From: Comamonas suwonensis
GTDB taxonomy: Bacteria > Pseudomonadota > Gammaproteobacteria > Burkholderiales > Burkholderiaceae_C
Assembly (NCBI RefSeq): GCF_012844455.2
Contig: NZ_JABBCQ020000016.1
Coordinates: forward strand, 62,001 to 126,000
DNA length: 64,000 nucleotides
Direction of reading: 5' to 3'
Position 1 is the stretch's first letter. Each line of letters starts with the position of its first letter. Below are positions 44,793 through 54,521 of the stretch, one piece after another. The position numbers and the translations under genes were made by a program. The notes beneath the pieces are model-generated. The model had not been told where the DNA came from. It saw only the letters and a program-made list of their open reading frames with translations, and ran no database searches.

Positions 44793-46649
44793 ATGCCCGC
44801 ATACCGTTCCAAAACCTCCACTGGCGGCCGCAACATGGCCGGTGCGCGCGCCCTGTGGCGTGCCACCGGTATGAAAGATGGCGACTTTGAAAAGCCCATC
44901 ATCGCCATTGCTAACTCCTTCACCCAGTTCGTACCCGGCCACGTACACCTGAAGGACCTGGGTCAGTTGGTTGCCCGCGAGATTGAAAAGGCCGGCGGCG
45001 TGGCCAAGGAATTCAATACCATCGCCGTGGACGATGGCATCGCCATGGGGCACGACGGCATGCTGTATTCGTTGCCCAGCCGCGATCTGATCGCTGACTC
45101 GGTGGAGTACATGGTCAATGCTCACTGCGCTGATGCGCTGGTGTGCATCTCGAACTGCGACAAGATCACTCCCGGCATGCTGATGGCCGCCATGCGCCTG
45201 AACATTCCGGTGATCTTTGTCTCCGGCGGCCCCATGGAGGCGGGCAAGACCAAGCTGGCCAACCCCGATACCAAGGTCATCGAGTTCAAGAAGCTCGATT
45301 TGGTCGATGCCATGGTGATTGCGGCCGATGACCGCTATTCGGATGAAGAGGTCGCGCAGGTAGAGCGTTCTGCCTGCCCCACCTGCGGTTCCTGCTCGGG
45401 CATGTTCACGGCCAACTCCATGAACTGCTTGACCGAGGCGCTGGGTCTGTCCTTGCCGGGCAATGGCACCGTGGTGGCCACACACGCTGACCGCGAAGAG
45501 CTGTTCCTGCGCGCCGGCCGTCGCATTGTGGAATTGGCTCGCCAGCACTATGAACAGGACGACTACAGCGTGCTGCCACGCTCTGTGGGTTTCAAAGCGT
45601 TTGAGAACTGCATCACGCTGGACATCGCCATGGGCGGCTCCACCAACACCATCCTGCACCTGCTGGCCATTGCCAAGGAAGCCGAAATCGACTTCACCAT
45701 GGCCGATATCGACCGCCTCTCGCGGGTCGTGCCACAGCTGTGCAAGGTCGCGCCCAATACGCCCAAGTACCACATCGAAGACGTGCACCGCGCAGGCGGC
45801 ATCATGGCGATCCTGGGCGAGCTGGCCCGCGCTGGCAAGCTGCACACCGACGTCCCCACCGTACACGCCAAAACCATGGCTGACGCACTGGCCCAGTGGG
45901 ACATCACCGTCACGCAAGATGAAGCCGTGCGCCACTTCTACAGGGCCGGCCCCGCAGGCATTCCCACGCAGGTGGCCTTCAGCCAGAACACCCGCTGGCC
46001 CAGCCTGGACCTGGACCGTGCCGAAGGCTGCATCCGCAGCTATGAGCACGCCTTCAGCAAAGAAGGCGGCCTGGCCGTGCTGCGCGGCAATATCGCCTTG
46101 GACGGTTGCGTGGTGAAGTCCGCCGGTGTGGATGAATCCATTCTGGTGTTCGAAGGTCCGGCCCATGTGGTTGAGTCGCAGGACGAAGCCGTGGCCAATA
46201 TCCTGGCCGACAAGGTCAAGGCCGGCGACGTGGTCATCGTGCGCTATGAAGGCCCCAAGGGCGGTCCCGGCATGCAGGAAATGCTCTACCCCACCAGCTA
46301 CATCAAATCCAAGGGTCTGGGCAAGGCCTGCGCGTTGTTGACGGATGGTCGCTTCTCGGGCGGCACCTCGGGTCTGTCGATTGGCCACTGCTCGCCCGAA
46401 GCGGCCGCTGGCGGCGCGATTGGGCTGGTGCAAAACGGCGACATCATCCGTATCGACATTCCCAATCGCACCATCAACATGTTGGTCAGCGACGAAGAGC
46501 TGGCGAAGCGCCGCGAAGCGCAGAACGCCAAGGGCTGGAAGCCTGTGGAGGCCCGTCCTCGCAAGATCTCCGCTGCGCTCAAGGCCTATGCCATGCTGGT
46601 GACCAGCGCCGACACCGGCGCCGTGCGTGACCTGACGTTGCTCGACTAA
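44793..46649 (+). CDS. ilvD: Dihydroxy-acid dehydratase
   Basis: A 618-residue iron-sulphur enzyme of branched-chain amino acid synthesis. It dehydrates 2,3-dihydroxy-isovalerate and -methylvalerate. Cluster ligands are seen in [11 protein letters not shown] and [19 protein letters not shown]; substrate loop [14 protein letters not shown] near the C-terminus. Length and sequence match the E. coli-type enzyme. Confidence 0.97.
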   Translation: MPAYRSKTSTGGRNMAGARALWRATGMKDGDFEKPIIAIANSFTQFVPGHVHLKDLGQLVAREIEKAGGVAKEFNTIAVDDGIAMGHDGMLYSLPSRDLIADSVEYMVNAHCADALVCISNCDKITPGMLMAAMRLNIPVIFVSGGPMEAGKTKLANPDTKVIEFKKLDLVDAMVIAADDRYSDEEVAQVERSACPTCGSCSGMFTANSMNCLTEALGLSLPGNGTVVATHADREELFLRAGRRIVELARQHYEQDDYSVLPRSVGFKAFENCITLDIAMGGSTNTILHLLAIAKEAEIDFTMADIDRLSRVVPQLCKVAPNTPKYHIEDVHRAGGIMAILGELARAGKLHTDVPTVHAKTMADALAQWDITVTQDEAVRHFYRAGPAGIPTQVAFSQNTRWPSLDLDRAEGCIRSYEHAFSKEGGLAVLRGNIALDGCVVKSAGVDESILVFEGPAHVVESQDEAVANILADKVKAGDVVIVRYEGPKGGPGMQEMLYPTSYIKSKGLGKACALLTDGRFSGGTSGLSIGHCSPEAAAGGAIGLVQNGDIIRIDIPNRTINMLVSDEELAKRREAQNAKGWKPVEARPRKISAALKAYAMLVTSADTGAVRDLTLLD

Positions 46650-46724
46650 ATCAAATCGACGCTCGGTTACGAGTGTTTCGTCATCGACCGCAGTACGGGC
46701 ATCCGTGCTGACGGACAATCACGG

Positions 46725-46758
46725 AGCCGCTCGATGCAAATCGCGCGGCTGTTTTTAT
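46725..46758 (+). terminator. Possible terminator after ilvD
   Basis: AGCCGC and GCGGCT, 14 bases apart, are followed by GTTTTTATT. The stem is short and the loop large. It overlaps an in-frame alternative start of the next gene (46734), which argues for the later start at 46782. Confidence 0.4.
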
Positions 46759-46781
46759 TGTCTCGCCAGAAAGTGATCTCC

Positions 46782-47840
46782 ATGCCTGCTCCATCCCGTC
46801 GTTCCTTCATCGTGAAGACCGCTGGTCTGGGGTGCAAAGTCTGCGGTGGGGGCTTGCTGGCGCTGATGAGTGCGGGCGCGGTGCATGCCGCTGATGCCCG
46901 CTATCCTCAGCGGCCCGTCAGGCTGGTGGTGCCTTTCACAGCTGGAGGCTCCACCGATCTCGTGGCGCGTGTCATTGCAGATGCCATGCACGCCAGTCTC
47001 GGTCAGCCCGTGGTGGTTGACAACCGCTCGGGTGCCAGTGGCCTGATCGGAGCAGAAGCCGTGGCCAATGCCGCGCCGGATGGCTACACCATTGGCCTGG
47101 GCACCATCAGCACATTGGTTGTGAACCCGGTCATGCTGCCGCAGCCTGCAAGGCTTGACCAGGCCAAAGCCTTTGTGCCCGTGGTGGCGCTGGCGTCTAT
47201 CCCCTCGGTGTTTTCGGTGCACCCCAATCTGGGTGTGCACCACTATGGGCAGATCATCGCGCTGGCACGCAGCAAGCCGGGGCAGCTCAATATTGGCTCT
47301 GCGGGTGTGGGCTCCATAGGCCATCTGATCGCTGAGCGCATCAATGCCGACCTCAAGATCAAGCTGCACCACATCCCTTACAAGGGCCAAGGCCCGGTGG
47401 TCAGTAGTGCGCTCTCGGGCGAGACCCATGTGCTCAGCGATCAATACCCCTCATCAGCCCCGCATGTGGCTGCGGGTCGACTGACTCCATTTGCGGTGGC
47501 CGCCCAAGAGCGCTTGCCGGCCTTGCCGCAGGTGCCGACTTTCAAGGAACTGGGCTATCCCGCGCTCAATGATCTGGCGATCACCTGGTTCGGCATTGTC
47601 GCGCCCGTGGGCACACCGCCGGCCGTGGTGCACAAGCTCAACAGCGCCGCCAACGCTGCTTTGCAAGATGCGGCGGTGCAGGAGCGGCTGCAAACCATGG
47701 GTGTGCAGGCCTTGGGTGGGGCACCGCAGCGGCTCAGTAGCCTGATCGACGAGACCAGTCTTACCGTGCGTCAGACGGTTCGGCTTGCAACCGGCAGCGG
47801 TGCGCTGAATGATCAGCCCTTGAGAGGGCTTGATTTGTAA
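46782..47840 (+). CDS. Bug-family solute receptor
   Basis: A 352-residue exported binding protein. SRRSFIVKTAG resembles a twin-arginine leader before a hydrophobic stretch ending AVHAAD. Bug marks: YPQRPVRLVVPFTAGGSTDLVAR, VDNRSGASGLIGAEAVA and AAPDGYTIG. Substrate unknown. No membrane partner genes adjoin it, so it would rely on TctAB-type proteins elsewhere. Confidence 0.9.
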   Translation: MPAPSRRSFIVKTAGLGCKVCGGGLLALMSAGAVHAADARYPQRPVRLVVPFTAGGSTDLVARVIADAMHASLGQPVVVDNRSGASGLIGAEAVANAAPDGYTIGLGTISTLVVNPVMLPQPARLDQAKAFVPVVALASIPSVFSVHPNLGVHHYGQIIALARSKPGQLNIGSAGVGSIGHLIAERINADLKIKLHHIPYKGQGPVVSSALSGETHVLSDQYPSSAPHVAAGRLTPFAVAAQERLPALPQVPTFKELGYPALNDLAITWFGIVAPVGTPPAVVHKLNSAANAALQDAAVQERLQTMGVQALGGAPQRLSSLIDETSLTVRQTVRLATGSGALNDQPLRGLDL

Positions 47841-47845
47841 AAAAC

Positions 47846-47899
47846 ATAGCTGCTTGCGCTTATTTAACAAGGGCTAAAGGCTGATATTGCTTCAAACTG
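47846..47899 (-). repeat. REP-like repeat
   Basis: The core ATAGCTGCTTGCGCTT (47846-47861) is the reverse complement of the core at 4795-4810, and the following arm (TTAACAAGG... ATATTGCTTCAAAC) resembles the arm there. It begins 6 bp past the Bug receptor stop. Confidence 0.6.
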
Positions 47900-47957
47900 C
47901 TTCTGCGGGGCTATCCGCCTGAGCGGTTTCGCCGAAAAGTCACCAGCCTGCGGCACA

Positions 47958-48800
47958 ATGCCTGTCATGCTGATGTATCCGCAAATCGATCCCGTTGCCT
48001 TGCAAGTTGGTCCACTGGCCGTGCACTGGTATGGCCTGACTTATCTGATGGCGTTTGGCCTGTTCCTGTTTCTCGGAACAAGACGCTTGCTCCATCCGCC
48101 GTTCAAATACATGACTGGTGATAGAGCCTGGTCGCGCAGAGATGTGGAAGACATCCTCTTCCTTGGCGTGGTGGGCGTGGTGGTTGGTGGGCGTATTGGC
48201 TACTGCCTGTTCTACAAGCCCGGCTACTACCTCTCGCACCCCCTGGAGATTTTTGCGGTCTGGCAAGGCGGCATGGCCTTTCACGGCGGGCTTCTGGGTG
48301 TGATCGTCGCCATGATCTGGTTTGCCCGCTCGCGCAAGCGCAACTGGTTGGAAGTGGCAGATTTTGTCGCACCCTGCGTACCCACCGGGCTGGCTGCAGG
48401 CCGAATTGGCAACTTTATCAACGGCGAACTCTGGGGCCGTTTTGCCAGCGCAGACTTGCCCTGGGCCATGGTGTTTCCGCAAAGCGGTTCCACCCTGCCG
48501 CGTCACCCGTCGCAGATTTATCAGTTCCTGATGGAAGGCCTGCTGCTGTTCATCATCCTCTGGCTGTATGCCCGCAAGGAGCACAAGCCCGGTCAGGTGG
48601 CGGCCGTCTTCCTCGTGGGCTATGGCGCCTTCCGCTTTATTGCCGAGTACTTCCGCCAGCCCGATGATTTTCTGGGCATTCTGTCGCTGGGCATGAGCAT
48701 GGGCCAGTGGCTGTGCATCCCCATGATTGCGGCCGGTATTTTCATGTGGGCCGTGTGCGGTAAGCGCCCTGCATACGATGTGCAGCGCACCGCTGCCTGA
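47958..48800 (+). CDS. lgt: Phosphatidylglycerol-prolipoprotein diacylglyceryl transferase
   Basis: A 280-residue, seven-helix inner-membrane enzyme that attaches diacylglycerol to the lipobox cysteine. Signature [16 protein letters not shown] and FHGGLLG are present, as are HWYGLTYL and the C-terminal [12 protein letters not shown]. Start may be the ATG at 47958 or 47967. Confidence 0.96.
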   Translation: MPVMLMYPQIDPVALQVGPLAVHWYGLTYLMAFGLFLFLGTRRLLHPPFKYMTGDRAWSRRDVEDILFLGVVGVVVGGRIGYCLFYKPGYYLSHPLEIFAVWQGGMAFHGGLLGVIVAMIWFARSRKRNWLEVADFVAPCVPTGLAAGRIGNFINGELWGRFASADLPWAMVFPQSGSTLPRHPSQIYQFLMEGLLLFIILWLYARKEHKPGQVAAVFLVGYGAFRFIAEYFRQPDDFLGILSLGMSMGQWLCIPMIAAGIFMWAVCGKRPAYDVQRTAA

Positions 48801-48825
48801 ACACGCTTCTGAGCATTTCTCACCC

Positions 48826-48852
48826 AACGCAGACTTCGGTCTGCGTTTTTTA
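48826..48852 (+). terminator. Intrinsic terminator after lgt
   Basis: The stem AACGCAGAC/GTCTGCGTT closes on a TTCG tetraloop and is followed by TTTTTAT. Confidence 0.92.
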
Positions 48853-48964
48853 TTCAGGCACTGATTCGCATAAAACTTTGCTCATAATGCTGGAAAGCGT
48901 TACTGCGTCAGCGGTACTTGCTTCGTGAATGAGAGCGGCAAGGTGCAAGAACAAGGAGAGCCAT

Positions 48965-50380
48965 ATGGGTTGGGCAGCAGACTGGATTGAGCAAACCAAA
49001 CTATGGGTGCGCGGTGCTGAAGGCGAGAAGGGTGATGCCCTGCACCGCCCGCTGGCGCAGCGGCTGGAAGCCACCTTGCGGCGCGGGCAGGAATCGCTGT
49101 CGCCGCGTGAGCTGCGCCGCTTGCTGCAAGACATGCAGCAGGTGGCCGATGCCTCGCTCAGCGATGTGGAGGGCGGTCGTTACGCTCAGGTGCTGATGGA
49201 CTGGTACGCCAAAGCCGAGCTGCCAGCGCGCAAGGACTTCTGGCTGCTGGCCATTGAAAAATTCGGCCCCGATGCCAAGGCCTTGCAGGCCGCGCGTGAT
49301 CGTTATGACAAGGCCACCAGCGATGTCGAGCGCAGCGAAGCCGAAATGGCTCTGCGCCGTGCGCTGATCTCATCGCGCACGCGGCTGCTGCAGCGCTTTG
49401 CTCAGCCGCAAGGGGGAATGCGTTTTCTCGTCAATATGCGTGCCGATCTGCTGGCCTTGCCCAAAGCCGAACAGCGTTATGTGGCGCTGGATGCGGAGCT
49501 GGAGCATCTGTTCTCCAGCTGGTTCGATGTGGCGCTGCTGGAGCTCAAAAGCATTAACTGGGACTCGCCCGCATCGCTGCTGGAAAAGCTGATTCAGTAC
49601 GAGGCGGTGCACGATATTCGCAGCTGGGCCGATCTGAAGAACCGTCTGGACAGCGACCGTCGCTGCTACGGCTTTTTCCACCCGCGCATGCCCAATGTGC
49701 CGCTGATCTTTGTGGAGGTGGCGCTGCTGGACAAGATGGCGGGCAGCATGGCGCCGCTGCTGGATGAGTCGGCGGCTGCCGCCGACCTCTCCAAAGCGAA
49801 CACCGCTATTTTTTATTCCATTAGCAACACGCAGACCGGTCTGAAGGGCGTGAGTTTTGGCGACTCGCTTATCAAGCATGTGGTGGAGACACTGACGCAG
49901 GAATTCCCAAAGCTCAAGCAATTCGCCACGCTGTCGCCCATTCCGGGTCTGCGCAGCTGGCTGGTCAAGAATGGCGATGCTGTGCTGGCTGGGCTGGACG
50001 ACAAGCAAAAGGCAGCGCTGGAAAAGGTCGCCGGCGGAGTGAGTGCTGCGCAATTGCTGAGCGCGCTGGATGATCCGGGATCGCTGCCTGAAAAGTCGGT
50101 GGTGCGTGGGGCCGCCATGTTTTGCGCAGCCCGCTATCTGGGGCGGGAAACTGCCAAGGGTCGCCCGCTCGATGCCGTGGCACGCTTTCACCTGGGCAAC
50201 GGTGCACGAGTGGAGCGTCTGAACTGGGCGGCAGATCTGTCGACCAAAGGCCTCAAGCAATCCATGGGGCTGATGGTCAACTACCTCTATGACCTCAAGC
50301 GCCTGGACAAGCACCGTAGCCTGCTGGCGCAGGGCAAGATTCCCGTTTCCTCGGAGATTGAATCGCTGTGCAAGGGATGA
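48965..50380 (+). CDS. matA: Malonyl-CoA decarboxylase
   Basis: A 471-residue protein resembling malonyl-CoA decarboxylase: a helical N-domain (about 1-150), the region RFLVNMRADLL, then the acetyltransferase-like catalytic domain with CYGFFHPRMPNVPLIFVEVAL, SISNTQTGLKGVSFG, and VARFHLGNGARVERLNW. It converts malonyl-CoA to acetyl-CoA. The ATG at 48965 follows AAGGAGA. A Bug receptor fragment follows 101 bp later; such receptors accompany malonate operons, and the rest of this operon is missing, apparently lost with the insertion downstream. Confidence 0.92.
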   Translation: MGWAADWIEQTKLWVRGAEGEKGDALHRPLAQRLEATLRRGQESLSPRELRRLLQDMQQVADASLSDVEGGRYAQVLMDWYAKAELPARKDFWLLAIEKFGPDAKALQAARDRYDKATSDVERSEAEMALRRALISSRTRLLQRFAQPQGGMRFLVNMRADLLALPKAEQRYVALDAELEHLFSSWFDVALLELKSINWDSPASLLEKLIQYEAVHDIRSWADLKNRLDSDRRCYGFFHPRMPNVPLIFVEVALLDKMAGSMAPLLDESAAAADLSKANTAIFYSISNTQTGLKGVSFGDSLIKHVVETLTQEFPKLKQFATLSPIPGLRSWLVKNGDAVLAGLDDKQKAALEKVAGGVSAAQLLSALDDPGSLPEKSVVRGAAMFCAARYLGRETAKGRPLDAVARFHLGNGARVERLNWAADLSTKGLKQSMGLMVNYLYDLKRLDKHRSLLAQGKIPVSSEIESLCKG

Positions 50381-50481
50381 GCGCATAGCGTTTGTTGTGC
50401 CTGCCTTTGCCGTCCTGCGTCGCCTAACCACAAGCCCGGCTGCCGCTTTGCTGCCGACCGGGCACGCCAAGGAGACAGAGC

Positions 50482-50685
50482 ATGCAGGACTTTTCGACAA
50501 AGAGCTTGGGTTTGCAGCGCCGCACGCTGCTTCAATCGGCAGGGGCGCTGGCTGCAGCCAGTGCGGCGGGCTGGGTAAGTCTTGCTTACGCCGCTGACTG
50601 GCCCGCCAGACCGGTGAACCTGATCGTGCCGTTTCCGGCTGGTGGCGGAACTGACACTTTTGCCAGGCCTTTTTCGGCCCAGTTT
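50482..50685 (+). pseudogene. Bug-family receptor, truncated by a miniature transposon
   Basis: The 5' end of a Bug receptor: signal LQRRTLLQSAGALAAASAAG, then DWPARPVNLIVPFPAGGGTDTFARPFSAQF, after which the frame enters the inverted repeat at 50686 and stops at 50712. About 250 residues are missing, and no continuation is found on the far side of the insertion. Its position after malonyl-CoA decarboxylase suggests a malonate receptor. Confidence 0.9.
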
Positions 50686-50973
50686 GGGGTCGATTCAGAA
50701 AACGGAATTTAAAGCACGCTAAGGAATGCTCGATCCAGCAACGGCGCGGCTTTGCGTGTGGCGTCTGCCGCTGGAAGCGGCGTTTCGGCTGTTCTCGAAA
50801 CTCGGCAGTCTCGGCGGCTCGATTCGAGAGCGGTTTTCGAGAACGGGACGGACAAGGCCAGCACTGGCGCGGCCCGCATTCTCACGGTGGCTTCTTGAAA
50901 ATGATCGTTTGCGAGAGCGGTGGCCATGCCAATGGCTTAACGTACTTTATTTTCCGTTTTCTTAGACGTCCCC
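50686..50973. mobile_element. Tn3-derived miniature inverted-repeat element (TIME-like)
   Basis: 288 bp bounded by 38-bp inverted repeats: 50686-50723 begins GGGGTCGATTCAGAAAACGG and ends GCACGCTAAG; 50936-50973 is its near complement, ending TTAGACGTCCCC. Both closely resemble the Tn21-branch Tn3-family terminal repeat, as I remember it. No transposase fits inside; an internal dyad GTTCTCGAAA/TTTTCGAGAAC is present. The 5 bp flanks differ (AGTTT left, AACAT right), so there is no target duplication. Confidence 0.85.
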
Positions 50974-51097
50974 AACATCGCCCCCTGGAAGTCTTGGTTG
51001 CCTCTCATCGTCCTCGTCCGCGTCGTTCGCCGATCGTTTCAGATCATACTGGCCGAGGCCAGCGTCGACGGGGGATTTTTTCAACGGCCTGCTAGAG

Positions 51098-52558
51098 TTG
51101 GTCAGCGCGGGTCAGTTCGACGGCCAGGGCGACCACCACACCCCCAAGCCCTTCGTGCGCAAAGCGTTTGCCAAGTATCTTGAGTGCGGCATCTTTGCCC
51201 ATGGCTTTGCCCGCGCTCGCTGCGGCGACTGTGGGCACGACTACTTTGTAGCCTTCTCCTGCAAAGGCCGGGGAGTCTGCCCCTCGTGCACCACCCGGCG
51301 CATGGTGGAGACAGCAGCGCACCTGAACGATCACGTATTCCCCCGCCTGCCGGTGCGCCAGTGGGTGCTCTCCGTGCCCAAGAGGTTGCGGTACTTCATG
51401 CAACGCGACGGAGCGGTGCTGAGCATGGTGCTGCGCATCTTTCTGCGGGTGATCGCACAAACTCTGCAGACCCACAGCCCCGGTGCGGCCCATATGGACA
51501 AGGCAGGCCTGCACATCGGTGCCATCGCCTTCATTCACCGATTCGGCTCCAGCCTCAATGAACACGTCCACTTCCACGTTTGTGTGGTGGACGGGGTGTT
51601 TGAGGAAGTGGAGGGCGAGGGCGATGCTGATGCGACCCCTCGAATCTCATCGCCGGGTGTCATCTTTCACGCGGCCACCGGCATCGATGCGGCTACCGTG
51701 GCCCCAGTGCAGACCACACTGCAAAAACGTATCCTGCGCGCCTTTGTGGGCCGTGGGCTGCTGGAGAACTTCGAGGCAAAAGAGATGCTGGGGTACAAAC
51801 ACAGCGGTTTCTCGGTGGATGCCGGGGTGTGCATTGAATCCCACGACCGTCCAGGCCTTGAGCGGCTCTTGCGCTATTGCGCCCGCCCACCCTTTGCGAT
51901 GGACAGGCTGCGCAAAGAGGGAAGCAAACTGGTGTACCGCTGCGGCAAGCAGCGCAGCGAACCCACCAGCGACAAGCGCGGTGCCAAGGTTGATGAGCTG
52001 CACCTCACACCGCTGGAGCTGATCGACCGCATTGCCGCGCTGGTTCCCCCGCCACGCACCCACCGGCACCGCTATTTTGGCGTGTTGGCACCCAACTCGC
52101 CGCTCAGGGCTGCGGTGACGGCGCTGGCGACACCGGCGCAAGCCGCTCCCGTGCTGGGCGCGTCGATCAGCACGGGGGAGTGCGCGCCTGGTGTGGTACC
52201 GATGAGCAGCGCGCTGCCATCCCAGAGCGAGCCGGTGCTGCCCAAGCGTGCAGCGCACTACCTGTGGGCGGTGCTGATCGCCCGCATCTACGAGGTGTTC
52301 CCCCTCTTGTGTCCGCTGTGTGGCGGGCATATGCGCATCATCGCGTTCATTACGCACAGCGCTGACATCCGGCACATCCTGGACCACATCGGGGCAGATT
52401 CAGAGCCACCCCGCATCTCCCCGGCACGCGGGCCACCGCTGTGGGATGACTGTAGTGATGCGCAGATGGATGACGGGGCGCAAACCGAGCCAGCAGACTG
52501 GGACCTGGCGGCGCAACCGGCACCGGACTTTGAGGTCGATCAGCGCATCAGTTGGTGA
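51098..52558 (+). CDS. IS91-family transposase
   Basis: 486 residues from a TTG at 51098; the frame is open further left to 50966 with no ATG, so the N-terminus is uncertain. A zinc ribbon has cysteines at 42, 45, 55, 61 and 64 (CGDC, SCKGRGVCPSC); the HUH-type motif is HVHFH at 156-160; a candidate catalytic Tyr is in RYCARPPFA. A second C-x2-C (LCPLCGG) lies near the C-terminus. The tail (about 450-486) differs from copy 2. Confidence 0.88.
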   Translation: MVSAGQFDGQGDHHTPKPFVRKAFAKYLECGIFAHGFARARCGDCGHDYFVAFSCKGRGVCPSCTTRRMVETAAHLNDHVFPRLPVRQWVLSVPKRLRYFMQRDGAVLSMVLRIFLRVIAQTLQTHSPGAAHMDKAGLHIGAIAFIHRFGSSLNEHVHFHVCVVDGVFEEVEGEGDADATPRISSPGVIFHAATGIDAATVAPVQTTLQKRILRAFVGRGLLENFEAKEMLGYKHSGFSVDAGVCIESHDRPGLERLLRYCARPPFAMDRLRKEGSKLVYRCGKQRSEPTSDKRGAKVDELHLTPLELIDRIAALVPPPRTHRHRYFGVLAPNSPLRAAVTALATPAQAAPVLGASISTGECAPGVVPMSSALPSQSEPVLPKRAAHYLWAVLIARIYEVFPLLCPLCGGHMRIIAFITHSADIRHILDHIGADSEPPRISPARGPPLWDDCSDAQMDDGAQTEPADWDLAAQPAPDFEVDQRISW

Positions 52559-52721
52559 ATGAACAAAGCGGCGATTTTGACTTGCCGCGAACTGGCTCTG
52601 CGCCCGGTACACGCCGAGCGCCGCAAATCACTCTCCTGAACGCCAAACCCTGGTGGTGAACCTGACACCTGGGCGGGAAAATCGAGTGTCTCAGCCGGCT
52701 TGATGGCGCTTCCGCGGTGCG

Positions 52722-52756
52722 ATACTTGGCCTCATGTGGTTAAAACGCCTATCCGT
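52722..52756 (+). other. Right terminus of IS91 copy 1
   Basis: 35 bp matching 63620-63654 at 30 of 35 positions, differing mainly in the segment before CCTATCCGT. The sequences differ completely after it (TTGCTTC here, GGGCACC there), so this marks the end of both elements. Confidence 0.75.
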
Positions 52757-52902
52757 TTGCTTCTTTTTGTTAGCTTTCTGGTGGAAGCTCATACAATGGG
52801 AAATTGAAATTTCGTCCTCGACATTCTTTAACATTTGTCGTGGTGGTGATCGAAGCTGTTGCATTTAGATTCACTGGGCTGAATTTGAATGCTCAAAACA
52901 AT

Positions 52903-53490
52903 ATGAGACGCACAACACCCGGGGAATTGACAGCGCACAGCGCACAGCGCACAGCGCACAGCGCACAGCGCACAGCGCACAGCATAAAGAACCCAAGGTC
53001 TAGAACCTGCCTTTGGGGGCGTTACGCTCCCGGAACCTCCCGCTCAGCGCTGGCGGGCGGTTTCACGCTGATCGAGCTCATGATCGTGGTGGCCATCATC
53101 GGCATTCTGGCCGCTGTGGCCCTGCCGTCCTACAGCCGCTACGTGACACGCGCCAAGCTGCCGGAGGCGTTTTCGCTGCTCTCTGGAATGGGGCTTTCCG
53201 CGCAGCAGTACTTTCAGGACAACCGCAGCTATGTGGGCGCTGGCGGCATCGGGGGCTGCCCGCCGGGCGTGGGCCTGGCTAACGGCTCCAGCAAGAATTT
53301 CAATTTTTCCTGCACGAACGTCACGGCCACCACCATCACGATGCAGGCCTCCGGCATCTCGGCGGACCTGAGCACCATCACCTTCACGCTGAACCAGAAC
53401 GGCGTTCGCGCCACCACGAGCGTACCCAGCGGATGGACAGCGAACAGCGGCGCCTGCTGGGTGCGTGAGCAGGGCGGGAGCTGCTCATGA
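52903..53490 (+). CDS. pilE: Type IV pilin PilE with unusual long leader
   Basis: The mature part starts at Phe 53062, after [22 protein letters not shown] then [16 protein letters not shown], the N-methylated helix of major/minor pilins, 142 residues, with a C-terminal disulphide pair ([11 protein letters not shown]). Normal prepilin leaders are 6-10 residues. Here no ATG or GTG occurs in frame between 52903 and 53062, so the leader would be 53 residues including the AHSAQRT repeats, or translation uses an unusual start. It ends in an ATGA overlap with fimT. Confidence 0.8.
   Translation: MRRTTPGELTAHSAQRTAHSAQRTAHSIKNPRSRTCLWGRYAPGTSRSALAGGFTLIELMIVVAIIGILAAVALPSYSRYVTRAKLPEAFSLLSGMGLSAQQYFQDNRSYVGAGGIGGCPPGVGLANGSSKNFNFSCTNVTATTITMQASGISADLSTITFTLNQNGVRATTSVPSGWTANSGACWVREQGGSCS
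52931..52983 (+). repeat. Heptanucleotide tandem repeat in the pilE 5' frame
   Basis: About 7.6 perfect copies of CAGCGCA over 53 bp. The unit is not a multiple of three, so gain or loss of one unit would shift the frame between the only upstream ATG (52903) and the pilin. Read in the present frame it encodes AHSAQRT repeats. Confidence 0.95.
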
Positions 53491-54014
53491 ACGCCGCGCG
53501 CCCTGGCCAGGTTGCGATGCAGCGCGGCTTCACGCTGGTGGAGCTGATGGTCACGCTCACGATTTTGGTGATGCTGCTGATGATCGCCGTGCCTGCGGTG
53601 CTGCGTGCGATCCAGAACGCGCGTACATCGACGCTCGTGCATCGCCTGCCGCAGGACGTGGCCTGGGCGCGTAATCAATCGGCCACCACGCCGGCGCTGT
53701 ATCGCATCACGCTTGGAAGTGGCTGCCAATGGAAGATTGAGCTTGCCGATCTGTCGGGCGCCACACCTTCGTGGACGACGAATGCGCAAACCCAGGCCCG
53801 CTCCATCACGACGACAGAGGCCGCCAGCGCCTATCCCGGCGCAAGCTGCGCGCTCAGCGGGGCTTCATCGCAAACCATTGACTTCGACAGCCGAGGCCAG
53901 ATTTCCAATGGCACGGCGCCCCAGGTCACCATTACCAGCGCCAACGGGCAAACCTGGGTCATGCAGGTGCTGCTGTCGGGTTTCGTGCTGCTCAACGCCA
54001 AGACAAGCTCATGA
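53487..54014 (+). CDS. fimT: Type IV minor pilin FimT/GspH family
   Basis: A 175-residue pseudopilin. The prepilin peptidase site is [22 protein letters not shown] and a GspH-like C-domain follows ([26 protein letters not shown]). Needed for pilus priming or DNA uptake in relatives. It overlaps pilE by 4 bp and pilV by 4 bp, so the cluster is translationally coupled. Confidence 0.88.
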   Translation: MNAARPGQVAMQRGFTLVELMVTLTILVMLLMIAVPAVLRAIQNARTSTLVHRLPQDVAWARNQSATTPALYRITLGSGCQWKIELADLSGATPSWTTNAQTQARSITTTEAASAYPGASCALSGASSQTIDFDSRGQISNGTAPQVTITSANGQTWVMQVLLSGFVLLNAKTSS

Positions 54015-54520
54015 TGAATTCGCACATCCCCGCGCAAACAGCGCCCGGCGCTCGCCATGAGGGCGGAATGACGCTCATCAGCGTGCTGGTTGCCCTGCTA
54101 ATTTTCGCCTTCAGCCTGCTGGCGCTGGCGGGTTTGTATACCCGGCTGGTTTCGGCCCAACTCGGCAATGAGTTGACAACCAGCACACAGACCATCGGCA
54201 ACCGCTTCTGGGCGCTGCTGCAGGCCCAGCCCGCGATGCTGGGAGCCATAGGCTCGAGCGCGACCTATACGTCGGCCAATGTCACCAGCGCGCCCGCCGT
54301 GCTGCAGCCCTTGTTGCGCGATGTTTTCAGCAGCCAATACGTGAACCTGCCCGGTGCCAGTGTCACTATCGCCACGGGCAATGATGCTCTGGGCACTGCC
54401 TGCAATACGGCCACGCCCAGCACCACGATTTGTGGGGTGACGCTGAGCCTGACTTGGACCGCGCCTGGCGGTGGCCCTGCCCGTCGTCAGGTGTTTGCAT
54501 TCCAGGTCGGGGGGTTTTGA
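54011..54520 (+). CDS. pilV: Type IV minor pilin PilV-like
   Basis: A 169-residue protein with site EGG/MTLISVLVALLIFAFSLLALAG. Met at +1 and Ser where Glu usually stands (MTLIS rather than FTLIE) is a departure also seen in some PilV proteins. Two cysteines near 126 and 135. The gene order fimT-pilV-pilW-pilX-pilY1 supports the assignment. Confidence 0.82.
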   Translation: MMNSHIPAQTAPGARHEGGMTLISVLVALLIFAFSLLALAGLYTRLVSAQLGNELTTSTQTIGNRFWALLQAQPAMLGAIGSSATYTSANVTSAPAVLQPLLRDVFSSQYVNLPGASVTIATGNDALGTACNTATPSTTICGVTLSLTWTAPGGGPARRQVFAFQVGGF

Positions 54521-54521
54521 G

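Larger units (their letters stand above)
50974..52756 (+). mobile_element. IS91-family element, copy 1
   Basis: It carries an HUH-type transposase (51098-52558) and a right terminus at 52722-52756, which begins ATACTTGGCCTCATG and ends CCTATCCGT, shared with copy 2 at 63620-63654. The left boundary is not determined; the sequence right of the TIME is open in the transposase frame, so the IS 5' end is probably missing or replaced. IS91 elements move by rolling-circle transposition and can carry adjoining DNA. Confidence 0.8.

Noticed and set aside
50895-51095. Short open frame between the miniature element and the transposase
   Set aside because: It crosses the inverted repeat of the element and has no protein-like features.
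52931-52983. CRISPR-like array
   Set aside because: The units are 7 bp and directly joined; there are no spacers and no cas genes.
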